Shown in pieces: positions 31,845 to 40,309 of a stretch of 64,000 bases of DNA (the stretch's first letter is position 1; the number at the start of each line of letters is the position of its first letter). Source of the stretch: a virus. A model generated the notes under the pieces. The model ran no database searches. It saw nothing but the letters and a program-made list of their open reading frames with translations, and was not told where the DNA came from. Position numbers and translations under genes: made by a program. The stretch spans positions 1 through 64,000 of the IMG/VR virus record IMGVR_UViG_3300043449_001497; one strand, written 5' to 3'.

Positions 31845-32284
31845 CCAGCCGCTGGTTCTTGGCGCACGCCAAGACGACTGAAGACGCCGACATCGATGCG
31901 TGGAAGGCGCAGCTCGAGGCCCGCATGGGCTACGACAGTGTCCCTGCCGAGGTGACCCCTGGGCGTGACGACTACAAGAAGCGCAGCCGTGCGCTCGGTG
32001 GTTGGCATGCCTGGTCCCGTGACGTGCCCGTCGCCGAGAACTGGGAGAGCGAGCCGCTCTTCCACGGCATCGTCGTGCCCGTCGGACACCTCGACGAGCC
32101 CAGCGTGGGCAGGGCAACCTCTGACCTCGTGACGGGGTTCCTGCGCCGGGGCAAGTACGCCTACGCCTGGGATGTTACGACGAGTGAGCTGGCCCGCATC
32201 GCTGACGTCCGCACCCTGGATAGCGACTCGTGGACCATGACGGCCACCCTTCTCCTGGAGCGCCAGCCTGTCCATGCCGCTTGA
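31841..32284 (+). CDS. Hypothetical protein of the nucleotide-metabolism operon
   Basis: A 147-residue protein with an aromatic/basic core (ALGGWHAWSRDVPVAENW) and a later YAYAWDVTTSEL strand region. No active-site motif could be matched. Coupled translation with dCMP deaminase (ATGA) and an 11-base overlap with the next gene show it is in the same message. Possible relation to nucleotide modification is context only. Confidence 0.6.
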   Translation: MTSRWFLAHAKTTEDADIDAWKAQLEARMGYDSVPAEVTPGRDDYKKRSRALGGWHAWSRDVPVAENWESEPLFHGIVVPVGHLDEPSVGRATSDLVTGFLRRGKYAYAWDVTTSELARIADVRTLDSDSWTMTATLLLERQPVHAA

Positions 32285-32555
32285 TATCGACGACCTTGAA
32301 CGCTGCGCCGAGAAGGCTGGCGTGTGGCGTGCTGCCATCCTCTCCCTGGTGGCGGAGGTCCGTGACCTGCGGATGGTGAAGGACGAGCATCAGATGGACA
32401 ACACGCACGCCTACGACGAAGGTGTGTGCGACGGCATCCTGATGGAGCGGCGCGGGGTCGTGGCGTACCTTCGCCGGATGGAGGAGGGCTACTACGACAT
32501 CCACATGACGGCAGGGTTCATCGAGAAGGGCGACCATCACGAGAGCTTGACGTGA
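32274..32555 (+). CDS. Small protein with degenerate HRREE-family module, member 5
   Basis: A 93-residue protein. The C-terminal half repeats the module found at 28.3-29.7 kb: MERRGVVAYLRRMEE, a variable loop, then IEKGDHHESLT. The GAGGAG ribosome-binding site that follows the tail in the upstream copies is absent, and the protein ending has drifted (HHES for HRREE). This supports the idea that the RREE part is selected at RNA level while ERxxVAxLR is a protein feature. The N-terminal half is a helix with a likely metal-poor Asp/Glu cluster. Confidence 0.6.
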   Translation: MPLDIDDLERCAEKAGVWRAAILSLVAEVRDLRMVKDEHQMDNTHAYDEGVCDGILMERRGVVAYLRRMEEGYYDIHMTAGFIEKGDHHESLT

Positions 32556-32833
32556 GCCTCGAGGGCTACGACATCCTCGAGGTAGACCGCCACCGCTGGA
32601 CCGTGGCGGGCTGGTGCACCTATGTCCGCATCCACCGGATGGACATGGCGACGATGGGCTACCGCGAGCTCTGGACCGTGGTGCAGCAGCTCTACCCAGG
32701 CAAGTGGGCCATCCAGTCCTTCCCGCCTGCGGACGCGCTCATCGACCAGGCGAACAAGTACCACATGCTCGTCTTCGACCAGGAGCCTGACGGCTTCGAC
32801 CTGTGGCCACCGAAGAAGCGACGCCACACTTGA
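32552..32833 (+). CDS. Hypothetical protein
   Basis: A 93-residue protein from GTG 32552, overlapping the previous stop. It is aromatic and mixed alpha/beta (RHRWTVAGWCTYVRIHRMD) with a basic end (WPPKKRRHT). No family is recognised. The TGA stop lies inside the -35 box of the next promoter, the same arrangement seen after the DNA polymerase gene. Confidence 0.6.
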   Translation: MSLEGYDILEVDRHRWTVAGWCTYVRIHRMDMATMGYRELWTVVQQLYPGKWAIQSFPPADALIDQANKYHMLVFDQEPDGFDLWPPKKRRHT

Positions 32834-32858
32834 CACCGTGGTCATGGTACACTACATG
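32830..32858 (+). promoter_or_regulatory. Promoter of the Rad50-like operon
   Basis: A perfect -35 TTGACA (32830-32835) and TACATG (32853-32858) are separated by 17 bases. A TACACT sequence lies five bases earlier but would leave a 12-base spacer. Transcription would start near 32865. Confidence 0.5.
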
Positions 32859-32885
32859 TGGAGGGCAACCCCACAGGAGTGCATC

Positions 32886-34667
32886 ATGGCAAAGAAGACC
32901 ACGGCTCGTCCCTACGTCGAGCAGCTGACCACCAACCTCAAGTCCCCCGACGGCAAGTCCCGCACCGTCACCCTCGGCCCGAAGACGATCATCGTCGGCC
33001 CCAACGGCAGCGGCAAGAGCTCCGTCCAGCAGAGCCTCCAGCTCGCGCTGGTGGGTTCTGCCGACGACCTCTTCGGCCGCATGGGCGTGCGCGACAGTGG
33101 CCTGCTCATGAGCATGGTGAGCGACGACCGCCTCGCGGTGAACGCCAAGCTCAACACGGGCAGCGACTACACCTTCCTCGCGAAGGAAGGTGGCCGCCCC
33201 GTGCACGACAGTGGTACGACCGCCAGCCTCCCCCTGCACCAGGTCCGTGAGGTCCTCGAGGGCAGCCCCGCCACCGCTCGCAAGGCGTTCCTTGGCTGGG
33301 CCGCATCCGACGTCACCGCGAACGACGTGGCTGACCAGGTGCCCGCCATCTACCGCGCCAAGTACCGCGACATCGCGGATGCGATGGGCCGTGGGAAGAA
33401 CCCGGTCGACGCCCTGCTCACCGTCATCGAGTACGTCAGCAAGCGCCAGCGTGACGCGGCCAAGGAGGCCACGGGTGCCGAGACGCTGCTCACCAGCATG
33501 ACCGATGACCTCGAGCCCTGCCCCACCGAGGAGCAGATGAAGGAAGCCGCGGCCCATGCGCTGAGGGCGGCAGCCGCCGCACAGTCCGCGAAGCGCCTCT
33601 CCGATGATCGGCAGTCCATGCTCGCGCAGGTCATGCACATCCAGGCGCTGCTCGCGAAGCCCGAGGTCTCCCCGGTCGACCCGACCGAGGTGGACTTCTA
33701 CAAGGGCATGTCGTTCGCTGCGACGGTTGCCGTGGACCGCGGTCTCGAGTCGTGCCCCCTCTGCTCCAGCAACGTCGGAGCAGGGCACCTCGTCGCCTGC
33801 CGCAACTTCTACACCCAGGCGGCCAAGGAGCTCTCGACCCAGAGCGGCCCGGCCATCAACCGTCCGCTCCTGAAGCAGCAGCTCCAGGACATCAACACCC
33901 GGCTGGACCTCATCGGCCCCGTCGACCCTGACATGGTCGAGTGGACTGCGAAGAAGGCCGAGTCCGCGCAGGAGGAGAGCCTCCGGCTGCGCGTGCTGGC
34001 CGAGCGCTGGGGCAACCTCACCCGTGCGCGCGACACTGCGGCTGAGATGAGCCGCGAGAGCGAGACCTACAAGGGCATGAAGAAGGAACTCGAGATGGTC
34101 GTCGGCGGCCTGCTCAAGCGCGTGGCTGGCGGGTTCTGCGAGCGCGTCCAGGCGTACCTGCCCAAGGATTGGACCTTCAAGATGCAGCTCGAGGAGAACG
34201 GCAAGGAGGTCTTCCGCCTGGGTCTCATGCGCGACGGCAAGCTGCGCGCTGCTCTGTCCGGTGCCGAGTGGGCGACGGTGACCTGCGCCATCGCGATGGT
34301 CATCACCTCGACGCTCAAGCCCGAGCAGCCCGTGCTCGTCATGCCCGAGGACCGCGGCTGGGATGCCGTGACGCTGGGCAAGATCCTCAACTCCTGGTCG
34401 AGCTTCGACGGGCAGGTCGTCATCGGCACGACGACGAAGCCGAAGAAGGTCCCCGCTGGTTGGACGCTCATCGAGCTCTCGGTCAAGGCGGAGGTCGAGG
34501 TCGAAGCTGCACCTGTGGTCGAGGAGGCCGCGCCGTCTCCGCTCTCGACGACGCTGGTCACCATGCTGAAGACCCTCGGCTACCCGGAGGCGATGGTCCA
34601 GAACCTCACGGCTGAACAGGCCATTGACATCGTGCAGAACAACCGCGTCTTCCTGGGGGGTGAGTGA
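32886..34667 (+). CDS. Rad50/SbcC-like SMC ATPase
   Basis: A 593-residue protein. The Walker A GPNGSGKSS is at 38-46. A coiled-coil region is interrupted by a zinc-hook-like CPLC (C291, C294, context ESCPLCSSN), then by a second coiled coil. The ABC signature ALSGAEWATV lies near 456 and a Walker B VLVMPEDRG near 482. Such proteins pair with an SbcD/Mre11-type nuclease to process DNA ends; no Mre11 homologue is seen here. The start at 32886 follows AGGAG. The C-terminal 90 residues are an acidic/helical extension. It may act in replication-linked recombination or blocking host nucleases. Confidence 0.8.
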   Translation: MAKKTTARPYVEQLTTNLKSPDGKSRTVTLGPKTIIVGPNGSGKSSVQQSLQLALVGSADDLFGRMGVRDSGLLMSMVSDDRLAVNAKLNTGSDYTFLAKEGGRPVHDSGTTASLPLHQVREVLEGSPATARKAFLGWAASDVTANDVADQVPAIYRAKYRDIADAMGRGKNPVDALLTVIEYVSKRQRDAAKEATGAETLLTSMTDDLEPCPTEEQMKEAAAHALRAAAAAQSAKRLSDDRQSMLAQVMHIQALLAKPEVSPVDPTEVDFYKGMSFAATVAVDRGLESCPLCSSNVGAGHLVACRNFYTQAAKELSTQSGPAINRPLLKQQLQDINTRLDLIGPVDPDMVEWTAKKAESAQEESLRLRVLAERWGNLTRARDTAAEMSRESETYKGMKKELEMVVGGLLKRVAGGFCERVQAYLPKDWTFKMQLEENGKEVFRLGLMRDGKLRAALSGAEWATVTCAIAMVITSTLKPEQPVLVMPEDRGWDAVTLGKILNSWSSFDGQVVIGTTTKPKKVPAGWTLIELSVKAEVEVEAAPVVEEAAPSPLSTTLVTMLKTLGYPEAMVQNLTAEQAIDIVQNNRVFLGGE

Positions 34668-34951
34668 TGGAGCCGTTCGTCTGGACGGAGGAGGACTACC
34701 TCCGCAACGAAGCTGAGACTGAGAACTGCATCGACCTCATCGAGGCCGTGCTCAAGGACCGCACGTTGAGCGACTGGGTGAAGAGCAACGAGGCGGCTCG
34801 CTACTCCCCTGACATCGCGGCGGGTATCCAGGCAGTCATCATCGCGGGCGTCGAGGCCAACCTCCAGCAGGCGCTCCTTGCGCTCCGCAACCTCGCGGCT
34901 CTGGCCGAGGAGGCGCGGGTCGCAGCCAGCAATGGCATGGTGGACAAGTGA
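34667..34951 (+). CDS. Small acidic helical protein
   Basis: A 94-residue protein coupled to the SMC-type gene by a TGATG junction (the adjacent GTG at 34664 is less likely). It is acidic and mostly helical (YLRNEAETENCIDLIEAVL; LQQALLALRNLAALAEEAR). It may be a partner of the SMC ATPase given its position; no motif is visible. Confidence 0.55.
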   Translation: MEPFVWTEEDYLRNEAETENCIDLIEAVLKDRTLSDWVKSNEAARYSPDIAAGIQAVIIAGVEANLQQALLALRNLAALAEEARVAASNGMVDK

Positions 34952-35763
34952 GGAAGCCAGGTGAGCATGGTCCTGCCTGGACCAGGAAGCGGTTCGATGC
35001 CGTGTGGAAGCGCGTGCGGTCCGGCGTACCTGTGAAGGTCGTCGCGGGCGAGAACGGCTGCACGACGTCGAACATCTACAAGCGCCTGCGGAAGGTCGGC
35101 TACGACCTCGAGAAGGAGGCGAAGAAGGACAGTCGGCTCGAGCTCCAGGCGTCGCGCATCTACACCCTGCGGAAGCAGGGCAAGGAGTTCGGCGCCATCG
35201 CCAAGGCGCTGGGCATGGAGCCGTCGGACGCCACGACGCGCAAGCTCTACATGCGCCTGGTGAACTACTGCAAGCGGGCAGGCGTGCCGTACCCCTACGC
35301 TCCGAAGAAGCGGAAGGGTCCGTCGCGCCGCATCACCGCGGGCTGGCGTCCGTCAGACGCAGATGTGCTGAGAGCCATCTCGGTTCTCAAATCACACGCA
35401 GCCCTGGGACGCCCGACCAGTAACACGGACTTGGCGAGCGCGCTAGGTGTTTCTCTTCGAGTGGCGATGGGTATCGCGTCGGTGCTTCGCAAGCGTCGCA
35501 TCGTTGGAGACGGACTCGTTCCATCCGTCGATGGAATAACTGCTGCACAAAACATGCAGTCGAGTTACTGTGCTGACCAGGTGCTCGCCCTCGTGGTGGA
35601 TGCTTGGCTCACGGGCAGGTCGTGCGAGACGTTAGGTTCGCTCGACGGCTCAATGGCGCTGGACTTCTGCCGCTCTTCCATCAACGTCGCCATCATCGCC
35701 TTGCGTGAGAAGGGTCTCATCCTTCCTCGAGGCCACCTCTACCTTCGACCGGAGTTCGCATGA
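34948..35763 (+). CDS. Helix-turn-helix DNA-binding protein (putative replication or regulatory)
   Basis: A 271-residue basic protein. Two helix-turn-helix-like segments are visible: residues 25-50 (VKVVAGENGCTTSNIYKRL) and residues 150-185 (NTDLASALGVSLRVAMGIAS), followed by a probable wing with VLRKRRIVGDG. It starts at a GTG overlapping the upstream stop and overlaps the DUF927 gene by four bases. Position before a primase/helicase-type protein suggests an origin-binding or loader function, which is inferred. Confidence 0.6.
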   Translation: MRKPGEHGPAWTRKRFDAVWKRVRSGVPVKVVAGENGCTTSNIYKRLRKVGYDLEKEAKKDSRLELQASRIYTLRKQGKEFGAIAKALGMEPSDATTRKLYMRLVNYCKRAGVPYPYAPKKRKGPSRRITAGWRPSDADVLRAISVLKSHAALGRPTSNTDLASALGVSLRVAMGIASVLRKRRIVGDGLVPSVDGITAAQNMQSSYCADQVLALVVDAWLTGRSCETLGSLDGSMALDFCRSSINVAIIALREKGLILPRGHLYLRPEFA

Positions 35764-37934
35764 CCGACCCCAACGACGACGGCGTCGACAGCTACAGTGA
35801 GGAGTTTCAGGCTGAGGACACCGTATCCACGGGCCTCGACCATCTCCGCACGCTGGTGAACCAGCTGGCGTCTGCCGAGAAGACCAACCACCTTGCAGCC
35901 TGGGCAGCCATCCAGCGGCCTGAAGCCCTCTCCGCCATCGCGGATGCGTGGGTGAAGGACGAGGCCCAGGTCTCTGCGCTGCTCGCTTCGGCGGAGACGA
36001 TGCCGGGCCAGGTCGTGCGTACCCGTGCGCTCCGCTCTGCGCTCAAGCGTCTCGTCGCAGAGCGTCGTCGTGCTGCGCTGGACCGGGTCATCGGTGTGGC
36101 CCAGGACCCGTCGCTGCCCTCGCTGGGCATGTGCCTGGGTGTCGGTGCCCCTCCGGCTGAGCTCATCGACCCCAACCTGCTGGACCAGCTGCGGGTCCCC
36201 CGCGGCTACGCCATCGACCCGACCGGGGTGTTCAAGCTCTCGGTTACCCAGGATGGCAGCGCCAGCAGCACGCGCATCGCCACGGCTCCCATCTTCATCG
36301 TGGGCCGGACGCACGACGTGCTCACCGGGACGGCGAAGCGACAGGTCATGTGGCGCACGCCCGCCGGGTGGACGACGCGAGCCATCGACCGTGGCATCGT
36401 GATGAACAGTCAGAAGCTGGTCGGGCTCTCCGACCTCGAGGTCCCGGTCACCAGCAACACGGCGAGCACCCTCGTCGAGTGGCTCTCTGAGTTCGAGGCG
36501 GAGAACATGCACCGCTTCCGTGCGTCCCAGGCAGCCAGCCGGATGGGCTGGATCAAGCAGGGCGCAGTGAAGGGGTTCCTCCTGCCTGACGGGTTCTACA
36601 CTCTCTCCCAGGAGATGTCCGAGGAGAGCAGCGTGGAGCTCATCCCGCCGACCGGGATGGAGAACGTGCTCGAGGGCTGGCGTCCTGGTGGGGAGTGGGA
36701 AGAGTGGTTGCGGGCGATGGAGATCATGCGCCCCTTCACCCCGATGTGGATTGCCCTGTACGCCAGCGCGGCTGCCCCGCTGCTGGACATCCTGGGTACG
36801 CCCAGCTTCATCGTGGACTTCAACGGTGAGACGAGCAGCGGGAAGACGACTGCGCTGCGCGCCGGGGCTTCGGTGTGGGGTCGTCCCGGCGACAACCACC
36901 CGACGGCGATGTACTCCTGGGACACAACCAAGGTCTATGTCGAGCGCATCTGCGGGTTCCTCTGCAACCTCCCGGTCATCCTCGACGAGACGAAGCGGGC
37001 GAAGGACCAGAAGACCGTGCGCGATGTCATCTACGACTTCGCCAACGGACAGGGCAAGGGTCGCGGCTCTCCGGACGGGACGCGCGTCACGGCCAGCTGG
37101 CGCAGCGTCATGCTCACCTCAGGTGAGGCAGCAGCGACCAGCTTCAGCCAGGACGGAGGCACCCGTGCGCGTGTGCTCTCCATCACGGGCAAGCCGATGG
37201 GCAACGACCCGAAGGCTGGAGGTCCGACGGCCGAAGAGCTCATCGCCCTGCTGACGGCGAACTACGGGCACCTCGGGCGCAAGATCATCCACTACCTTGC
37301 GAGCGTGGCGGACCAGCACGACCAGCTGCGGGACATCTGGAAGCAGACGAGGGAGCACTACGCGACCATCGCCCGCACCCCGGTGACCCGTCGTCACGCT
37401 GCCAACCTGGCAGCCTTGCACATCGCCGCGTCCATCATCCACGACCTGGGCGTCCCTCTCCCGGAAGAGGACCCGATGGGCTACTGCATCGAAGCCATCG
37501 GCCGTCTCGAGGAAGAGCACGACCGTCCGCTCGCTGCGCTCATCGAGACTGTGTCCTGGTGCAGCGCGAACCAGAACCGCTTCTGGGGTCGACACGAGGT
37601 CCGCACGGACATGAACTCGTCGAGGCCCGTCATCCCCGGCAAGGGTTGGGCTGGAGCGTGGGACCAGGACGAGGACTGGAAATACCTGGCCATCCTCCCC
37701 AACGTGCTCCGCGAGATCCTGGACCCCCAGGGCTTCCACGCTGACGAGATCATCGACCGCTGGGCGGAGCGCGGCTGGCTCATCGTGAGCGAGCGGCGCA
37801 GCCACAACAAGACCGTGAAGAGCAAGACCACGTCGGCACGCATCTACGGTGCACCGATGCGCGTGTACCTCATCAGTCGCTCCGCCGTCGACATCAACGT
37901 GGAGGCAGACGACCTCGAGGAAGACATCGAATGA
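35760..37934 (+). CDS. DUF927-type ATPase, primase/helicase-like replication protein
   Basis: A 724-residue protein. From about residue 345 it carries DUF927 hallmarks: the P-loop NGETSSGKTTALRAGASVWG, the Walker B VILDET near 407, FANGQGKGRG and SVMLTSGEAAATS. DUF927 proteins of phages and mobile elements are thought to act as replication ATPases or helicases with primase modules. The N-terminal 300 residues lack recognisable primase motifs. It overlaps its neighbours by four bases. This is the best candidate for the replicative helicase of the phage. Confidence 0.75.
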   Translation: MTDPNDDGVDSYSEEFQAEDTVSTGLDHLRTLVNQLASAEKTNHLAAWAAIQRPEALSAIADAWVKDEAQVSALLASAETMPGQVVRTRALRSALKRLVAERRRAALDRVIGVAQDPSLPSLGMCLGVGAPPAELIDPNLLDQLRVPRGYAIDPTGVFKLSVTQDGSASSTRIATAPIFIVGRTHDVLTGTAKRQVMWRTPAGWTTRAIDRGIVMNSQKLVGLSDLEVPVTSNTASTLVEWLSEFEAENMHRFRASQAASRMGWIKQGAVKGFLLPDGFYTLSQEMSEESSVELIPPTGMENVLEGWRPGGEWEEWLRAMEIMRPFTPMWIALYASAAAPLLDILGTPSFIVDFNGETSSGKTTALRAGASVWGRPGDNHPTAMYSWDTTKVYVERICGFLCNLPVILDETKRAKDQKTVRDVIYDFANGQGKGRGSPDGTRVTASWRSVMLTSGEAAATSFSQDGGTRARVLSITGKPMGNDPKAGGPTAEELIALLTANYGHLGRKIIHYLASVADQHDQLRDIWKQTREHYATIARTPVTRRHAANLAALHIAASIIHDLGVPLPEEDPMGYCIEAIGRLEEEHDRPLAALIETVSWCSANQNRFWGRHEVRTDMNSSRPVIPGKGWAGAWDQDEDWKYLAILPNVLREILDPQGFHADEIIDRWAERGWLIVSERRSHNKTVKSKTTSARIYGAPMRVYLISRSAVDINVEADDLEEDIE

Positions 37935-38461
37935 GCTCGACGCCTCCGAAGAAGGGGGATATGACAGCTAGCACAAGTGGGGAACTATGCCCTGCTGATG
38001 TCGCTTTGAAGAGGTTCCGCCTCTCACTGCGGCTCGGCCAGCTCTGCGGGTTCTGGAGTCGAGACGTCGAGGACGCCTTGACCCGGACTGCGGAGCTGGT
38101 CGCAGCGGGCTTCGATGTCCCTGGTCGCCTGGTCTACGAGTCGGTCGCCCTCCTCCGTGCGAACGGGGAGATGGGCGCGCTCCGCCTGGGCGGTCACCTG
38201 ATGAAGGCAGTGCGCGAGCAGCTCGAGGTCCCTGTCGTCCTCCGCGAGTTCCCGGAGGAGATGACCCCGCGCCTGGGGAAGAACGTCCACCTCTGCGCCT
38301 ACATCATCGAGCCGTTCGGCAAGCTCCGGTGCCGCAACCGCGGCACGTACAATGTGGCTGGCCGCCAGGGATGCTACTGCGACCTGCACGCTCGTCGCGT
38401 CATCAAGGCAGACTCCTGGAAGGCTGAGCTCAAGTCGAGGCGCGCGGCGAAGCGCAAGTAG
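37931..38461 (+). CDS. Hypothetical basic protein with Cys cluster
   Basis: A 176-residue protein coupled to the DUF927 gene. The C-terminal third holds KLRCRNRGTYNVAGRQGCYC followed by H and R residues, a possible zinc site of C-x(13)-C-x-C type, and a basic tail (SRRAAKRK). The N-terminal part is helical. It may be a DNA-binding partner of the helicase; no family was recognised. Confidence 0.6.
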   Translation: MSSTPPKKGDMTASTSGELCPADVALKRFRLSLRLGQLCGFWSRDVEDALTRTAELVAAGFDVPGRLVYESVALLRANGEMGALRLGGHLMKAVREQLEVPVVLREFPEEMTPRLGKNVHLCAYIIEPFGKLRCRNRGTYNVAGRQGCYCDLHARRVIKADSWKAELKSRRAAKRK

Positions 38462-38493
38462 CGGAAGCGAGGGGCTGAGGTTACCGTCCTGGC

Positions 38494-39081
38494 ATGCCTC
38501 ACGAAGACAAGCCTGTACAACCCGGCCCCTCGTTCAACGCAGTCCAGCTTCCCGGCATGGCGAAGACCGACCATGCCGTCGCCCCCTCGACACCGACGAC
38601 GACCGTTGCTCCCGTCATCCGGGTGGAGGCGTCGACGGAGGCGGAGGTTGTGGCCATGCTGGCCGACTCGACCCGCTTCTCCAGCGACCCGGAGCTACGC
38701 ATGGTCGCCGGACAGTTGCTGGCAGCGGGCTACACCGTGCGCGAGGTGTGCCGGAAGCTGAAGCTCCGGCCGCACGTCGTGTGGTCTTGGGCGGAAGACC
38801 CGAACGTGAAGACCGCCATCGAGAAGGGCAAGGACCTGCGCCGGAAGAGCCTGGGCCAGGAGCTCGAGCACGCGGCGGAGAACGCCCTGGCCACGCTGGT
38901 GGACCTCATGGGCGACGAGGCCACGACCCCGAAGGACAGGCTGAAGGCGGCGGAGTTGATCCTCGACCGCTGCGGCCTGGTCGACATCAAGCAGGTCGCC
39001 CCGGTCGAGACGGCCATCAAGGTCGACGTGGACTTTGACGAGCGGCTCGCGCGCATCGTCGCGGGCAGTCGGACGGGCTGA
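38494..39081 (+). CDS. Probable terminase small subunit
   Basis: A 195-residue protein. After a disordered N-terminus (about 50 residues) it has a helix-turn-helix-like region (QLLAAGYTVREVCRKLKLR; VWSWAEDP) and a helical multimerisation region (KSLGQELEHAAENALATL; KDRLKAAELILDRCGLVDI). It ends in an acidic/basic tail. This matches small terminase subunits of the phBC6A51 type, which bind packaging sites and regulate the large subunit. The large terminase gene is 20 kb away on the other strand, which is unusual, so a different DNA-binding regulator remains possible. Confidence 0.6.
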   Translation: MPHEDKPVQPGPSFNAVQLPGMAKTDHAVAPSTPTTTVAPVIRVEASTEAEVVAMLADSTRFSSDPELRMVAGQLLAAGYTVREVCRKLKLRPHVVWSWAEDPNVKTAIEKGKDLRRKSLGQELEHAAENALATLVDLMGDEATTPKDRLKAAELILDRCGLVDIKQVAPVETAIKVDVDFDERLARIVAGSRTG

Positions 39082-39091
39082 ACGCACGAAA

Positions 39092-39118
39092 GCCCCGGAG
39101 GGGGTTAGCCTCCGGGGC
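39092..39118 (+). terminator. Terminator of the replication block
   Basis: A perfect 10-base stem GCCCCGGAGG/CCTCCGGGGC with a 7-base loop, followed by GGGGTGTTT, lies 11 bases after the small-terminase stop and closes the plus-strand block. Confidence 0.75.
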
Positions 39119-39128
39119 GGGGTGTTTC

Positions 39129-39200
39129 GTGGAAGAGCGACCGACGCTGCTTCACTTTGTGGCGGTCCTGTTGACCATCCTGGTGCTGCTCTACCTCTAG
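39129..39200 (+). CDS. Possible 23-residue membrane peptide
   Basis: A GTG-start frame encodes MEERPTLLHFVAVLLTILVL followed by LYL, a short charged head with one membrane helix. A GGGGCGGGG sequence upstream could bind ribosomes, but it is part of the terminator. The stop (CTCTAGAG palindrome) is shared with the convergent gene at 39197. It could be a lysis-type or regulatory micro-peptide, or chance. Confidence 0.25.
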   Translation: MEERPTLLHFVAVLLTILVLLYL

Positions 39201-39538
39201 AGCTTGCGCTCGGCGTAGTAGCGGATGTCGCGGATGACCTGCTCGAGCTCGAGAACACGCCGCTCCAGGGTGCGGATGCGGTTCTGGTACTCGGTCTCCC
39301 GGCTGAACCGCTCGTTGTTCTCGGCGTCGAGCCTGTCAGCGCGAGCATGGGCCTCGGCCAGCAGCTTCGGCACGGACGGGTCACACTTGATCCAGCCCCG
39401 TGGGTTGGACGGCGGCGGCTCGCAGGTGGTCCGGCACTCGCAGATGTAGCCCGCCTCGTGGTGGAGGCAGCCATCGGAGCCGTGCAGCATCCAGTTGTGT
39501 CCGCAGCGCTGGCATTCGGAGAAGGGGTCAGGGGTCAT
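39197..39538 (-). CDS. Zinc-ribbon/coiled-coil protein (unknown)
   Basis: A 113-residue protein. N-terminal CQRCGHNWMLHGSDGCLHH and CECRTTC provide six cysteines and several histidines for metal binding. The C-terminal half is a coiled coil (ENNERFSRETEYQNRIRTLE). The start at 39538 follows GGAGG. It is the last gene of the minus-strand run that begins near 41861. Its combination of metal knuckle and coiled coil suggests an interaction adaptor. Confidence 0.6.
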   Translation of the reverse strand: MTPDPFSECQRCGHNWMLHGSDGCLHHEAGYICECRTTCEPPPSNPRGWIKCDPSVPKLLAEAHARADRLDAENNERFSRETEYQNRIRTLERRVLELEQVIRDIRYYAERKL

Positions 39539-39786
39539 TGTTCCTCCAGGGTCCAGCCGCAGCGGTGGATGCCGCTCATGGCGAAGTCGCGCATGAACGT
39601 GTCTTCCCGGTCCAAGTCGAACGCGCGGATGAACCACTGCTCCCCGTCATGGAACTCGGAGACGCCGTACCAGATGGACAACGGCTGGATGCGACGCACG
39701 CGGCGTTCCCCGCGCCAGTTGGTGTAGTCGACCAGGAGCGGGACAACCACCTCGGTCTTCTCGACCTTGTCTTCCTCAGGCTTCAT
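39535..39786 (-). CDS. Small WYL-like protein
   Basis: An 83-residue protein with VDYTNWRGERRVRRIQPLSI, WYGVSEFHDGEQWFIRAFDL and an ending like RDFAMSGIHRCG. The order resembles the WYL domain, a ligand- or nucleic-acid-binding regulatory fold, reduced to its strands. Such stand-alone forms are frequent in phage genomes. It overlaps both neighbouring genes (four bases and eleven bases). A sensing or regulatory role is inferred. Confidence 0.55.
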   Translation of the reverse strand: MKPEEDKVEKTEVVVPLLVDYTNWRGERRVRRIQPLSIWYGVSEFHDGEQWFIRAFDLDREDTFMRDFAMSGIHRCGWTLEEQ

Positions 39787-40204
39787 CGAAGTCCTCGCAG
39801 TCGTCCCGGAGGGACCAGCTGAAGGACTGGAACTCGCGACTGTCGTTGTCGTCCAGCGCGGCGCGCAGCCAGTCAGTCGAGAGGTCGAGGAGCTCCACGC
39901 CAGCGGCGCGGTTGCCTTCCATGACCTTCTCCTCGAGGGCGACGGCGCGGTCGGCTTCAGCCTGGGGGACCTTGACGTCCACGTCCATCGAGACGCGGAC
40001 CCAGGTCGTCTCGACGTTCTTCCTGGTCGTGTCCCGCCGACGACTGTCGATGAGGTCAGCGAGGGCACGGAGGGTGGAGGCGAGTGCCTCCCGGTCGTCC
40101 TTCCCGTGGCGGGTGACGAGTGCCCCGGAGATGCCAGGGACCGTGAGCGCGGCGACGGCGCGGTTATCGGTGAGGGTCAGGTCGATCTTGGCGTTTGCCT
40201 TCAT
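39776..40204 (-). CDS. Hypothetical protein
   Basis: A 142-residue mixed protein starting MKANAKIDLTLTDNRAVAAL, with a possible beta hairpin followed by a helix (REALASTLRALADLIDSRRRD). The acidic C-terminus (LDDNDSREFQSFSWSLRDDC) is distinctive. A GGAG ribosome-binding site precedes 40204. It does not match any family known to me. Confidence 0.55.
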   Translation of the reverse strand: MKANAKIDLTLTDNRAVAALTVPGISGALVTRHGKDDREALASTLRALADLIDSRRRDTTRKNVETTWVRVSMDVDVKVPQAEADRAVALEEKVMEGNRAAGVELLDLSTDWLRAALDDNDSREFQSFSWSLRDDCEDFDEA

Positions 40205-40206
40205 GG

Positions 40207-40308
40207 CTACTCCGGTGGAGAGAGGTGAGCCCACAGGCCAAGGAGGCCGGGGATGACGATGCACTTGACTGCCATCGCGCAGAGAAACATGGCGAAGCCT
40301 TCTTCCAT
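40207..40308 (-). CDS. 33-residue membrane protein
   Basis: The frame encodes MEEGFAMFLCAMAVKCIVIP, then GLLGLWAHLSPPE, nearly all one hydrophobic helix. It starts two bases after the stop of the upstream gene and ends two bases before the next start, so translation by reinitiation is plausible. Small membrane proteins of this type are frequent in early phage regions and often target host envelope proteins. Confidence 0.45.
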   Translation of the reverse strand: MEEGFAMFLCAMAVKCIVIPGLLGLWAHLSPPE

Positions 40309-40309
40309 G

